From Fragum whitleyi (Eukaryota; Mollusca; Bivalvia; Cardiida; Cardiidae), in assembly GCA_948146395.1 (NCBI GenBank), contig OX411555.1, forward strand, positions 41,009,225-41,073,224: 64,000 bases of DNA, read 5' to 3'. Of this stretch, positions 1 through 12,045 are shown piece after piece (positions within the stretch are counted from its first letter, which is position 1; every line of letters begins with the position of its first letter). Both the position numbers and the translations under genes were made by a program. The notes under the pieces were generated by a model that was given only the letters and a program-made list of their open reading frames with translations, was not told the origin of the DNA and did no database searches.

Positions 1-135
1 TTTTACAGCTGGGTGAACTGGGGCTGGCTAATAAGTGTTTTGCCTAGAAACACACCCCGGTGACAGTGGGTCTCGAACCACGGACCTCCAGGTCATGGGT
101 CAAGTGCATTTACCACTAGGCCACGAAGGCAGTTA
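1..135 (-). repeat. tRNA-derived SINE-like sequence
   Basis: On the minus strand, 133 to about 55 reads as a tRNA-like head: an A-box-like ggcctagtggtaaatgc followed by a B-box GGTTCGAGACCC. The two acceptor arms are not complementary, so it is not a functional tRNA. The remaining bases to position 1 would be SINE body, cut by the window edge. Confidence 0.5.
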
Positions 136-468
136 GAAAGTTTCTAAAAATATTTAATATCTGAGGCATATTTTCCTTGGTCCCCTTTACACCATTGACA
201 TAGTAGGAATTGACATATCCAAGAAACCTAGCTAATTATAAGCAATATGTATGACCATTAATATCAAACAAAAAAAGAAAATATGCATTATCTTTAAGTT
301 ATTTTCCAAATTAAAATTCTTAAAAATGAAAGAAAAAATCCTTGATATTCCTCATTTCTTATAATATCAAAGGCATATAGAATTCTAGGACTTTCAAGGA
401 AAGTGTTTAAGAACTATTTATAAACACAGAGGTTGTTTTGCTATCTACATGAACAAGAAAACATAGCT
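136..468. other. AT-rich intergenic sequence, nothing recognised
   Basis: No open frame, hairpin or known repeat unit seen on either strand. Confidence 0.4.
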
Positions 469-569
469 ATAGATCCGCAATTTAGAGTGAGTGATCAAAG
501 GTCAACTTTGTCTATACAGGTATAGACAAAATTGACCTTTGATCACTGACTTAAACTTGTGGATCTATA
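469..569. mobile_element. Palindromic MITE, about 100 bp
   Basis: Inverted repeat with arms tagatccgcaatttagagtg and (reversed) the matching 545-568 segment. The core stem gatcaaaggtcaactttgtc / gacaaaattgacctttgatc is almost perfect around a short loop at about 517. Single copy in this window. Confidence 0.65.
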
Positions 570-599
570 TATGTGTCCAATCTGTAAACCAATATTTTT

Positions 600-830
600 G
601 TACAAATATTATTCAGGCTCTAGCTGGCAGGGAATCTCTTAGTGCCTTTGACCCTCTGTCTGAAGGTAGGTAGACTTTTTAATCTCCTTTCCACAAAGTC
701 CCTGGTTCAATTCCCTGCTCCTCCATTCTTTTGGAAGAGGGAGACTTTAAACCTAGGTCTGAGCCCAACGAGAGTTGTTGAGTTGGAGGTTAAGCCATAA
801 CCCAATCACACACAATCCAAAGTGTTGGCA
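600..830 (+). repeat. Possible tRNA-headed SINE
   Basis: A perfect B-box match (GGTTCAATTCC at about 704) follows about 90 bp of tRNA-like length that starts near ctagctggcagg. The rest resembles a SINE body. Weak call. Confidence 0.3.
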
Positions 831-1493
831 TCACTTAAAGAAAAAATAAGAAACTGCCTACAACAAATTTCTTGATTGTCAATAATATTTTTTTTCAAAA
901 GACAAAATATCCTTCAACTTTGGTTGAAATTTTGTGTATTTACTCACAAAGTTAATGTTATGCCGTACAAACAGAATTCCCATGTAGAAGTTCATTAAGA
1001 AATTTAATAACAAGGATATTGATTAACCGTGAGATATGCCTCAGCCAATCAGAGCCCTTGTTAATAAACATTTATTTAATTAGTTTGGTGATTAAAGATC
1101 CAAATAGTTATTAAATATTTTGAGCTGCACAAAGTCATTTTGTGATTCTTCATTAAGTGTATGATATAGAAATTCCTTGTTATTGATATGGTAATACCTT
1201 GTAATTGATGTAAAAGATGTTTAAACACTTCTCTCACAACCTTAACTATTCCCTTAACCAGCATTTTTTTCTTATTCTTCATATAAAGATTAGTTTTTAT
1301 GATGTATTTATTTACCATTACAGGGTTAAGTATTTTCCTCATTAAAAGCAATGTTAAATCAAAATATTTCTGTTCACTTTTGGTGGACAAGCTCATTTGA
1401 TCCTAGATAAGTGGAAAATGATCATTTTTCTTGTTCAGAAACAAGTGGAGAAACTCATTTTTTCACACCTAGTTAACAAAATGGGCACATTTT
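831..1493. other. AT-rich intergenic sequence, nothing recognised
   Basis: Short open frames on both strands here are AT-rich, low complexity and lack any recognisable domain. Confidence 0.4.
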
Positions 1494-2290
1494 TTAGCTC
1501 ACCTGAGCACAAAAAGCTCAAGGTGAGCTATTGTGATTGTACAATGTCCGTCGTGCGTCGTCTGTCATCCATCGTCCATTGTCCACAATTTCTTTAATCA
1601 TCTTCTCCTCCTAAACCATTGGACCAATCTTGATGAAAATTCGCAGGGATGTTCCTTGGGTCAAGCTCTATCAAAGTTGTTCAAATAAATGAAATCCACC
1701 CTTAACTTTCCCTTTACCCTTAACAAAAAGGGTGAAAATACGAAAATCTTCAAAATTCTTCTTCTCTGAAACCAGAAGGTAGACAGCTTTAATATTTGGA
1801 ATGTAGCATCATCTAGTGGACCTCTACCAAGTTTCAAGACCCTAGGATCATATTTGGGCTCCACCTGGGTGCAACCCTTTTGACATAGAGCAAAAATCTT
1901 TTAAAATTTTCTCTTCCGAAACCAGAGGGCATAAAGCTTTCATATTTAGTATGTAGCATCATCTAATGGGCCCCTACCAAGTTTGAACATATCAAGACCC
2001 TGGGGTCATATTTTGGCTCCATCTGGGCGCATCCCTTTTGGCTCATCTTAGCGTGATGGGTGAAAATAGGAAAACCTTAAATAATCTTCTTCTCTGAAAC
2101 CAAATGGCAGACAGCTTTTTATATTTAGTTTGTAGCATCATCTAATGGACCTCTTACAAGTTTGTTCATATCAAGACCCTGAGGTCACATTTTGGCTCAA
2201 CCTGAGTGCATCCAATTTTACATAGAATCAAAGAGCGAAAGGCATATCTTTCTTGCTCTTGGCTGAAACATTCCATGGTATTGATCTTAT
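1494..2290 (-). mobile_element. Helentron-like element with repeated units (agctcacctgagc family)
   Basis: Starts on the + strand with tttttt then a hairpin (agctcacctgagc / gctcaaggtgagct), followed by tgtccgtcgtgcgtcgtctg. Diverged units of about 170 bp follow (cagacagctttaatatttgg, then accaagtttcaagaccc, at about 1780, 1930 and 2110). On the minus strand the hairpin is followed by ctaaaaa, as in a Helitron/Helentron 3' end. A second copy is at 53217-54110. Confidence 0.6.
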
Positions 2291-2755
2291 GTAGAAATTA
2301 TCTCCTTTTTGACATCTGTCTTTTCAATTAATGTGATGTCCCAGGGGTCAAAGAGACGCAGTTGAGCGATCTAGGACCATCAATGTCCTCTTGTAGATTC
2401 AGCCTGGAATAATATATTGTGCTGCCTGGTAAGTTAAAAGCACTTGTTTGCTGAGTTTGGAGTGTGCCAGGTAAAAGAAAAATCATGAGATTGAGATTTT
2501 GTTTTGTGTTAGTACTATAAATCAGTTAATTTCACGAGGGTTAATTTTTGTGTCTTGGAGGCTGATAGGGCTAGGGGTTAGCTTCTATTTAAGCTAGAAA
2601 GTATGATTTGTTCATTAATTCAGTATTATGATAAGATATAGGTCATTTAAGGTGTTAATGGCCTTATTACATGCATCATCAATCTTCTAAATACATATGA
2701 TAAGCCCAGTGAAAGTCAAGATGAACATGCAGACATTTACATAACATAACACACA
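2291..2755. other. Intergenic sequence, nothing recognised
   Basis: No feature seen apart from AT-rich unique-looking sequence. Confidence 0.35.
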
Positions 2756-2915
2756 GGAAAAAAAAAGACTTTTTCAACTTAGGAGCCCAGACAGCCAAAA
2801 TTCAAAATTTAACATTAGATGTATAGGAGTTTTCTCCAAAATCTAGGGGCCCAGCCAAAAATCTAGGGGCCATGGGCGACTGGGCCCCTGCTAGTCTTTT
2901 TCCCTGGTACACCAT
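2756..2915. repeat. Dispersed repeat (gggcccctgctagtc family)
   Basis: About 155 bp almost identical to 60605-60765 (shared aggagcccagacagccaaaa and ggccatgggcgactgggccc). Fragments are at 26140-26190 and 27110-27180. Ends resemble an inverted pair (aaaaaagacttttt / agtctttttccc). Confidence 0.7.
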
Positions 2916-3126
2916 ATGTTATGCAGTTATATTGAAAACATTATGGAATATTGTCTTTTCATGGCAGCTTGATAAATTTTGTCAGTATTTGAACAGAATA
3001 AAAGCTTAAGCAAATACAGGGTTATTCTAAATAAAGATCAAAGATTCAGACTCAAAATGCGTTTTTTCAAATACTCAATATTTACCTATTTTTTCAACAA
3101 AATGTCATTTTAGTTTTCTCTATTTT

Positions 3127-3215
3127 CAGCTCTACTGGACTATGTCCAGCAGAGCTTATATCATGACCTGGTGTCCATCAATTGTGCATCCGTCTGTGTG
3201 TCCGGTAGGCCCTCT
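3127..3215 (-). repeat. Terminal fragment of a hairpin-ended element
   Basis: Hairpin agctctactggac / gtccagcagagct followed by tgtccatcaattgtgcatccg, the usual start of the chromosome's hairpin plus gtccgtc elements. It is truncated by the SINE that begins at 3219. Confidence 0.45.
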
Positions 3216-3218
3216 GTT

Positions 3219-3465
3219 GCCGACTTCATAGTGCAGATACTAGCACATTAGACTGTTATTCTATAGGTCCTGGGTTCAGTCCCCTACAGTGGCACACATG
3301 GCAGACCCATGTGTGATAGCAGCTGGAGGCTAGGAAAGAATGTAATGGTATTACTGGTGAGAGAAATACCAGGAATCTACCATTGTTAGGTGCTCCAGCC
3401 TCCATGATATAACTGAAAAAATGTTGAAAGCAGCATCAAACTTCATTCAATCAATCAATCAATTG
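3219..3465 (+). mobile_element. tRNA-headed SINE
   Basis: Diverged member of the SINE seen best at 42337 and 49499. It has a degraded A-box (atagtgcagatactagc), a B-box (gggttcagtccc) and the body motif tagcagctggaggctaggaa. It also has gagaaataccaggaatc and a tail of tcaatcaatcaatc. Confidence 0.8.
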
Positions 3466-4017
3466 ACAGAGTCCTATTGCATGAAGGAACTACAAGGTTT
3501 ACGAAGCTTTTCGAAATTAGGGGTCCCAGGGGCTCAACCTTGAAAATATCAGGGGTCCCTGTCCTTATTACAGGGGTCCCAACAAGACTTGCTGAGAAAT
3601 TCCAATTTCAAAGAATGGAAAATTGTGGTGAGTGATATAAATATTTTTATCATTTTCGGCATATTCAATGTTTCCATATTTTCTTTTATATATCAGTTGA
3701 AGTGCTGGTCTTAATGCTCTTTAGGACTTTTAAATATAACATATAGCACTTTGTTTCAATGTTGCTTCAGTTTTTTTGTCATAATTAAGTTGACTGGATA
3801 TTCTGAGTAATAACAAAGATATCTCAGTGAACAGATCGGATGTAGTAACGATGCAATGTCCCAAAACATCCAGTCATTTTCATAAAGTAACGTAACCAGT
3901 GGTAGACTTTTTCAGACTAATTAATTTAAATAAGTATTGTTTTATGTACGTTGTGGTATTTTGCATACTTGTTGAGAACCCGAGTTAATTTCATAGGGGG
4001 CTAAATGTTTGTTACCT
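3466..4017. other. Intergenic sequence with a short gggtccc repeat
   Basis: Around 3520-3590 there are repeats of aggggtccc related to the 2756 family. Nothing else seen. Confidence 0.3.
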
Positions 4018-4560
4018 TTACTTTAGCATGTAAAATACATTTATTCTTTCATTTCTCCTAGTCTTATGTTCAGAATTTGATGAAATTTCACATTTGAGTA
4101 AGAAAATAAGATGCCCTTTACTATAAACTATTTGAAATTTGTGTCTAAAAATGCAAAAAGGGGGTTTAATGTTTGCTACCTTTATGTTAGCTGTATAAGG
4201 TAACACCTTATTTGTCAATTTTGAGTCCTTGCAATCTGACGACGGACCATATCTCCTCAAGTATAATGGCTATCAACTTGAAACTTGATGGGTGGATAGA
4301 TCTCATGGAGGAGAAGTGCTATGCACAAGAACTACAACTCTTGCTTGCATAATTTTGGAGTTATTACCCTTTGTTATTTTTGATACTTAGGTTTTATAGG
4401 AGGTCAATCTCCGACAGTATGAAAGAGTCCGTAATCTATTAGGCTTCAGTTTACTAACAAGCTTTCGTGGCGGGGAATGGCCATGTCCAACATGGCTCTT
4501 GTTTTTGTGACAATGCCTTATTCAGGGAGCATAATCCGTCTCTGACGGCTCTTGTTAAAG
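4018..4560. repeat. Dispersed repeat shared with 26400-27110
   Basis: Shares long stretches with 26560-27110, for example tggatagatctcatggagga, and the end ataatccgtctctgacggct. The antisense open frame of 80 codons at 4018-4260 belongs to this repeat and is not a gene. Confidence 0.65.
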
Positions 4561-5497
4561 CAATAAGTTTACTTGGCAGTCACATATCAAAATTAATAAA
4601 GACATCAGATGGTCAGTCATAAAATAATCTAACAGTTAGTTTACTTGGCAATTACACTTTAAAAAATCCCTTAGGACTTCAGATAGTCAAGCAGATATCC
4701 AGTGTTGCATATAAGAGTCTGACTTATGGGGACATATTGGCCCCTTCTTAAAAAAATTTAAGGGACAAAAACAGTTAGGGGGACAGTACAATTTGATTAA
4801 GAAGTGTCTGTTAATAGTTGAAATTAAAAACATCAACAACAAAAATAAAAACAAACAAACAAAAAACAAGCAAGCCTTCTTTCTTTTTATAAAGAAGTTA
4901 ATAAGTAATTGAGTTGAGAGAATGCCTTATACTGAAAAAGGCATAAAATGATAAGGGTAAACTCGTAGAGATGCCAGCCTGTGAAATCATTGTTAATCAT
5001 ATGATCTATTTATATCTCCATTACTGGGTAGTTGAAAGAAATAGTAAATGAGTCCAAAGATGGACATTTTTAAATAACTGTAATGACTGTCTATTTTACA
5101 CTTTGAAAGCACATTATTACAACTGGCTTTGTCAATCAACATAGGTACTTTATTTTTTGTCCACATTCTGGTGTGACGATCATTATTCTGTGGGACAAAT
5201 ACGAATTAATTGCACAATGCCACAGCCTAGATGAAACACTGGATATCAGTCAAGTTATCAGTTTACCTAGCAGTCACACATTAATATGGCTAATGAGATG
5301 AGAAAGTCTGTCAGATATCAGTCAAGCAATCACATTACTTAGCAATCACACATCGATATATCTGAGAAATCAGACGAGATATTAGTCAAACAAACAGTGT
5401 ATCTAGCAGTCACACATTAATATAACTAACAACATCAGATAGTCAGTCATATATTAGGTAAGGATTCAGTTTACATGGTGGTCACTAATCAGTATAT
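4561..5497. other. Intergenic sequence with diverged tandem units
   Basis: Between about 4560 and 5460 phrases such as gcagtcacacattaatat and cagatagtcagtcat recur about every 60-80 bp (near 4575, 4625, 5270, 5345, 5410 and 5450), giving a decayed tandem array interrupted by unrelated AT-rich DNA. Confidence 0.45.
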
Positions 5498-6104
5498 TGT
5501 CGGCTCCGTTCTATAAGGACGAATACAGGAAAAGCCTACTTTTCAGGAGAAGGAAAAAACTTTTTTTTTCATTTTTTTCATTTAATTTTTACGGTACAAA
5601 ATGCCGTATAGACAAAAAAGGCATAAAAGATAAATGCATGAAAATAACTCGTTAAATTTGATATTATATAAAATATAGGACAAATCGACTGTAAAAAATT
5701 CCTTTAGGGTGCATACGAGACCCCCAAAAGCCGTTGAGTGAGATGTTTCTCGAAAAAAGTGAAAAACGCATATAACAATTTTTATGTATGGAACTGAGAC
5801 ACGTGAATAATCTGGCCTGGGTAAAGGTTGTGTTCTTTTTCAAACTAATCTTTTAAAATAAACTTTTATCATAAGGAAATATGAATAGTTATCAAATTTG
5901 TCAATACGTCATTCACTTCACTTTTCGACCACTTCTGGTGCGAATATGACATATCTTACAAGTCCATGAAGCTTTTTGGGGGATACAATTAGCTATCAAG
6001 TCCAGCATCTTCGCAAAAGACTGGGGAATATCATTTGTGTGCGAAAATGCAATAAAAGAAAAAATGAAAATTGGCATATACATCCTTATAGAACGGAGCC
6101 GACG
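5498..6104. mobile_element. Terminal-inverted-repeat element, about 607 bp
   Basis: Ends are perfect inverted repeats over about 21 bp (gtcggctccgttctataagg at 5499 and its complement ending at 6103). ATAT lies on each outer side (5494-5497 and 6105-6108) and may be the target duplication. No coding capacity for a transposase, so non-autonomous. Confidence 0.7.
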
Positions 6105-7204
6105 ATATGCAACAACATCTATTCACCTGTCTATGAAACTTAAAGACTATTTGAGTTACAATGCTGATATTTGGCGTGGTGATAGATCTCATTTATATCC
6201 ATCTACTGATACCAAGGTCAAGGTTGGCTGTTGACTTCAAGGGAATCTATGAAGGTCAAACTTGTGAAAAAAGCTACTTGTATTTCAGGGTCATAAGTGT
6301 CTTACACACACATCTTGTTTTAGCATGATCCAACAGTGTATTCTATGAGGGGTGGGGTGCGCATTTTAGCACATACTTTTGAAAAATAAACCCTGTTTTG
6401 GAAGGTGGTTGTGGATTTTTTTACATAGAGAAAGAGTAAAAGTTAACATCTTCTTTGGAGTATTGACAATTTTTAACAAAATTTCCTCCTACATTTCGAA
6501 TCCTAGAATAGACACTGATCCAATTGTTAATTGATTTACAAGTCAGTGGCCCAATTGCTGTGGTCATATAGTAAATATTTAATGAATCTTTTTGTCTAAC
6601 ATATGACTATAAAAATGACTTTATGCTTTTGGCCAGAGTTTGAGAGGTGCGATTTGACTTCTAACACATATGTGCAGGCTGATCTTTGTTTATACCTCTG
6701 TTCTTAACACGAATATTTCAACAATGAAGGTTAAAGGCCAGGTCATAATTGGATTTTTTGGATGGGGTAGGAACCGGATTACCCAAAGGGCCAGAGGGGA
6801 TATTAGTTCACTTTGTGACAGGTCTAGTTAAATATCGGGTAATTTCAATCTTGAGAACAGGTTTGGAAGGGGGAGTGGATGATTGGGGTTAAAACAACCA
6901 ACTCTTTGTAGCTTAACGTAATTTTTTTCATTTCATCCAGAAATTTACTTAAATTAGAGTATGCATGTATCTAGGAAAATATCCCCCTATCCTCCTATTT
7001 GTATGTTTGAATTCCCCTATACAGAAATCAAGGATGTACCAAAGCCATTTCCTGAATAATTTTGATTTTCTTTTCAAAAAGATGGCCAATTTTGATACAT
7101 TTTAATCTCTCTGGCCTTTTCCTCAACAATTAAAAAAAGCAGCCAGTGGAGGCTAATAGCAGACTGTGTGTCCATGCAGGATGAACTTAGTCTATACTGT
7201 CTGC
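6105..7204. other. Intergenic sequence with repeat fragments
   Basis: 6120-6320 resembles the tail of the ggtcaaggtcat elements (see 38931). 6652-6712 is a fragment of the atcagactgcacatatgtgc family. Otherwise nothing recognised. Confidence 0.4.
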
Positions 7205-7371
7205 CTTAAGGTGGGAGACCCTTAATTGTTCCACAACATGTCAGAACATATGATCTTTAACAATGTTGACTGAGGTTTCCTAATGAAAATCATCAGGAAA
7301 CCTCGGCAAACACTGTTGAAGTTCATTACTTTCGTGTCATTTGGAAACTGTGATGGGTCCTCTACCTTAAG
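7205..7371. mobile_element. Palindromic MITE (aactattacgggtcc family), copy 1
   Basis: About 165 bp long inverted repeat. Arms run from cttaaggtgggagaccc to gggtcctctaccttaag, and the centre is aggtttcctaatgaaa / catcaggaaacct. This is the most diverged of seven copies. Confidence 0.75.
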
Positions 7372-8552
7372 TAGTGAACAACAAGAAAATGTTTGAACAC
7401 GGGAGTTGGGCTAAGTGGAAAGCAGCCAATTTAGGCTAAGATCATACTGCATGTTTGTGCAGGCTGATCTAAATCTGTCATAGTTAAGTGTAAAGCAAGC
7501 TAAGCACAGCATGAGCAGGTTTAGATTTAAATCTCATTAGACATAAGAGCGGGTGCATTTAAAAAAAACAATTAAAAAAACAATTAGGGTATGACCTTTT
7601 GTCTACCATTGTCAAAAATCATGGATTAGATGTCAAAAATCATGCTTCAGTAGGAGCTATCTTGATGAATCCTTTATACAAAGTGAGGTAAATTTTGAAA
7701 ATTATCAAATTTAAAGTTTACTTTTATCACTAGAACATGAAATTTTGTAAATGTTCCATGTTCTGCTAGTTTGTATTGTTGTCTGTTAAGTATGTGTATA
7801 AAGATCTGACTGGAAATTTTATACATCAGTTGAAAGATGGGATGTATTATGGGATCACCCATGTCATCCAGGCATGGCAGACGGGCAGGATCCACTTCTT
7901 TATCCAGAGAGTAACTCTGTCCCCTTACACCTGCTTAAAGTGCAATATCCAGGGTCCAACGTAACAAGATTTAAAACAGAGTTTTTGTATAATAAGGGGG
8001 GTGGTTGCAGACAAGTTTAAACTTGAATTCTATAGATACAGATGATTATCTTCATGTTTTATTTTTGACAGATCAGAACCACTGATCAGACACTTTTAAA
8101 TGATTTTATGTTGTTTTTAACAGATGAAGAAATTGATAATTTTGTTCATGGATGGTTGGAATCATTGGTGATTCAAAATGATTGTTGTAACGTTTGATTT
8201 ACCTTTTTCTGATCCTTCTTTTGCCGAAAAAAACGACAAAGTAGCGTTTGATTAAAAGATGGTACTCCACATATTATGCTTGCTGATCTGTGTTTAGAAT
8301 GCAGGGTTTTAAGGGACGCAGGTTTTGGGCGTCTGAGACCCTCAAATAAGTGGACTCTCAAAACTTTCTGATATGAGTCCTTATGACCCTCTGGGGATCA
8401 ACTTCAGAGAAGAATTGAAGACTGTTTGAAACATTCTTCAATTCTATTCTGAAATTGACACCAAAAAGTACATATCCATACAATACCTTGTGTAGCTGAA
8501 TCCAGAGAATATATAACATATACCCATAAACACGAGGATAGCTCAAAACAAA
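7372..8552. other. Intergenic sequence with repeat fragments
   Basis: 7440-7480 carries a fragment of the gcacatatgtgc family. 7800-7925 is related to 18998-19090 (gatgtattatgggatcaccc). 8410-8450 holds a small inverted repeat (agaagaattgaagactgttt / aaacattcttcaattct). Confidence 0.45.
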
Positions 8553-8680
8553 TAGTCTACATTTAAAGCAGGGACTCCCAAAGGTAGTCTACATTTAAAG
8601 CAGGGACTCCAAAAGGTAGTCTACATTTAAAGCAGGGACTCCAAAAGGTAGTCTTCATTTAAAACAGGGACTCCCAAACC
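8553..8680. repeat. Minisatellite, 32 bp x 4
   Basis: Four head-to-tail units beginning tagtctacatttaaagcagg at 8553, 8585, 8617 and 8649. The last unit differs by a few bases. Confidence 0.9.
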
Positions 8681-10250
8681 CAGAGCAAGGACTCCTATGA
8701 GCCTAGCTATTATATCCTTGGGACCCCATTTTATTAATGTGAAACTAAAACCCTAATTATTCATGATGAACAGGAATGATTCTAGATTGACAGGAAAAAG
8801 ATTGGACAATTTATGCTTAATGCAGAAAATGTATATTAAACAACATTCTCGATTATTTTTGAGAAATAATAGAAAAAAAAATTGACAATTAACTTAGCTA
8901 CAGAAAAATTGTAGAGAAGATATTTTGGATTTTTGATTCAAGCATTCCAGCAATATTCAAACCTGTGTTGTGGATATTCTATTTAATTGTCCTTTGAGAA
9001 GATTATATGAAGTACCCATAGCTTAGATTTTATTTAAAAAAAAAAAGTCTAGGCAAGCTTTTCCCTCCTTCGATTCTTCTCCCAGTTTTACCACATCACC
9101 AGAAATACGCCAGCCTCTGGTTTCTTGTGTTGATGTCTACTATCTAAGGAATGTTTGAAACGGTCTCAATCAAACATTACCTTTCAAAAGTCTCCAAGTA
9201 CATGTAATGGATTGATGTAGAAAGATGATCTGTCCTAGAGGATTTAAATCAGAGATTGCATAAAGATAATATCAGCAATTATCTTGGTTAGCTCCACCAG
9301 TTCAACTGAGTGTCGAGGCTTCATGCAGTGAGTGAGTCAAAGAAGAAAACATTTCTAAGATATTAAGCTATAGATAGAATTTTAGTTCAAGGTATTTAAA
9401 AAATAATGGTACAGACCCTATGTTTCTGGTACTCATTGGATTAGTTTTGTGGCGACGATTCAAATGAGCACCTTCAATATGGGGTTTCAACATTGGGCTG
9501 CGGCCCCTCCATTAAACATACTATTTAAAAGATTTGTTCAACTAAATCCTAAATCCAATTCAGGTCACATTTGACATGGTTAAATCGTTGCCTTTACCAT
9601 AACTTAAAACATTGATTAATATTGATTGCAATTTATGGAAAAAAAGAAAGGAACAAAAAAAATTAGCAGTTACATGTTTTGTCCATATAAGTAGAAATGT
9701 CTTTCAAACATTAGGGTCAAGGGTAACATCTGGCTTATGAGCTCTTATATAGCAGACTGTCTTTCCATACTTTAGAATTTCATTATGCAGTGCTTTAGTT
9801 TCTACCTCATCAACTTTCTTTTTGTTGACAAGAAAATATAACATTGGCTTAACAATTTCAACAATTTCAAATGTGCGCCAAGTAAAGATTCTAGCCAGTC
9901 TCCTATGTACAGTGTTACCAGAATCTTCACTATACACCATATAGCTAGATAGGTCCTAAAGTGTATTTAGACTGTCAAACTGCCAGCAATTTCTGTTTGT
10001 GTAGGCTGGTCAGTTTTTTTTTTTTTGCTTCACACACATGCTAAATTGTGAAAAAAATGGCACACAAATGTTCAATTATATTGGCTTTCACTCAAATTTG
10101 CCTTTGAGACAAGTAATCTTACTACAATTTTATACTCACCACGTGTAAAACTAGCAAATTCAAATCATACAACTTTAAATTTATAAATAAAAATTGTATT
10201 TATAAGTTATAAGTAGATACAACTTCTTACTTGTGATGCATGCTCAAGGC
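8681..10250. other. Intergenic sequence, little recognised
   Basis: AT-rich. 9400-9490 resembles part of the ggtactcatttgaattgtc MITE (see 28733 and 32957). The 78-codon antisense frame at 9704-9940 has no recognised domain. Confidence 0.35.
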
Positions 10251-10336
10251 AATATCAATGGCTCAGCGCGAAACAGTTTGTAACTGCCTATAATCATGTA
10301 GGCAGTTACAACTGTTTCACACTGAGCTATCGATAT
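10251..10336. mobile_element. Short hairpin element, subfamily A
   Basis: Near-perfect 86-bp inverted repeat: aatatcaatggctcagcgcg at the left and its complement at the right. The central stem is cagtttgtaactgccta / taggcagttacaactg. Confidence 0.8.
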
Positions 10337-11300
10337 TTAAAGGTAGAATTAAAAGGTCTCATCTATTAAATTCTATTTCAGTTTTTGTGGTATTTATTTT
10401 TCCAAAACATATTTTGTTCCTTTTGAATTTTCATTTTGTATATCAGACCCAGGATATGGGCCTAAGTGACCTCTTGTTTGTCACATATAGCCCTATGAAT
10501 ATAAAACTGATACAATATTCATGAATTGGGGGAGATAATAAGGTTATGATTATGGTCTAAACAGGTTTATTATGGCACCAGGCTAAAAGTTTATCAAAGA
10601 CTTGGGACATGTGACTCGATATTGTAGTGTCAGAATCGTGGCCTTCTTTGTAATATTGTTATTATTGTGTTTTAGTACAAAAGATCAAATGATCAAATGT
10701 GAAACGGAGTTATTGTATGACTTTTTCACACCTCCTGCAACATGTATTTGGAATTTATTTGGTGTAAAGTTACTGAAATGATGTTTTATAATGTGATTGA
10801 TACAAGCTGCATATAATTTAAAACTTTCTTTCCATATCAAATTATTTGAGCTTAGGTTGACGAAAGGTTTGGGCAAGTATAGAAAAAATGTGGTCATAAG
10901 TAGCCCATTATTAAATATTTTTATTGCTCCAAGGTAAAAAAAAGTTGCCTGTGACTGTATTAATTGATTTGGATGTATGTTGATGAAAGGTTTAGTTGCA
11001 AGTTAAGAATATCTGTGAATATTAGTAGCCTTTAATGAAATGGTGATATTTTTTTGCTCTGAAGTGAAAAAGCTGCAGGTGACTGTTCAAATATCAATTA
11101 AACTAAAAAATAAAAAAAGTGTCATACAGACAACATTTGGAGAGAAAAAGAGATTCATGGCTGGGGGATCAAAACCTTGTAACTTCAGCTTATTCAAACT
11201 GTAGTTATTAAGTTTTTTTTCTCCATCATGATTGCTAGGTTCTCTAGCAATCTCTTCTTTTCTCATAATGTCTTCCAAAGCTTTGTCTCTTCTGGGTTAC
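10337..11300. other. Intergenic sequence, nothing recognised
   Basis: AT-rich. A loosely repeated phrase (tgatgaaaggttt, with tttttgctc...gtgaaaaa) at 10860-11080 suggests two old tandem copies of about 120 bp. Confidence 0.35.
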
Positions 11301-11320
11301 CATCATCATAGCGAAGCTGG
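11301..11320 (+). repeat. 5' end of the SINE split by the foldback element
   Basis: catcatcatagcgaagctgg aligns to the first bases of the SINE head (gccgtcgtagcgcagttgg at 42337). The differences are mostly those expected from CpG decay. The SINE resumes at 16260. Confidence 0.6.
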
Positions 11321-12006
11321 CACACACCGTACAACCGGTTGCGGCGATGACGGGTGAGAGTCAACGATGACAGCATCGGAACATTATGCCGATGAGACGA
11401 TAGGTCAAATAAATTTATTCGTGTAAATAAACGATTGAAGCTTTGGTACTCTAAAGCAGATAAATGATCGTGTAGGTGTTCAGCGCTTCTATAGAATAAA
11501 TCTTTACTCATATCCCTCCCAAATAAGGCCACAATCATTGATTATTTCGGAGGTTTCCCATGAAAAGTTATGAAATTAGACTTTATGCTCTCATATTTCG
11601 CCTATCTCTCAATAAATGCTATTTCAACTTGTACACCCCTGAAGTCTAATCATCCGCCGATATTTCTTCCAAATTTGAAGCCATAATTAAAAAAAATAAA
11701 CACACAGCGGGTCCCCAAAGACGACATGTAGTAAGAAAAATGTTGCCTCTGTAGACAGCGTGAATTTCACGGGGTTCACATAGATGACAGAACTGAATAA
11801 TTTGTGATTGCCGATGTCGACAGACCCATATTCAGATTATGCATAAAAATGGTCATTTTTGGTGTTGTATTTTTCAATAAGACACCAAAACAATTAAAAT
11901 CGACATACATGCTGACATTCATGTCCACTATTTTGCAAATGACGTGTCATATCGAAAAATAATTCAAGGGATTTAATGTAGGATTTCAAATACTCACAAA
12001 CCAAGA
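11321..12006. mobile_element. Foldback element, left arm (outer part)
   Basis: About 686 bp that is the reverse complement of 15574-16259, with only scattered differences. The terminus is cacacaccgtacaaccggtt. On the minus strand it contains a 12-codon frame near 11650 and a 73-residue frame starting at 11538 (MIVALFGRDMSKDLF...) that reads toward the outer end. The arm is interrupted after 12006 and resumes at 14561. Confidence 0.85.
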
Positions 12007-12045
12007 AAAAACAGTTGTGATCAGACTGAATATCTCGTATACGTT

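Noticed and set aside
55..133. Functional tRNA on the minus strand
   Set aside because: A- and B-boxes are present but the acceptor arms do not pair.
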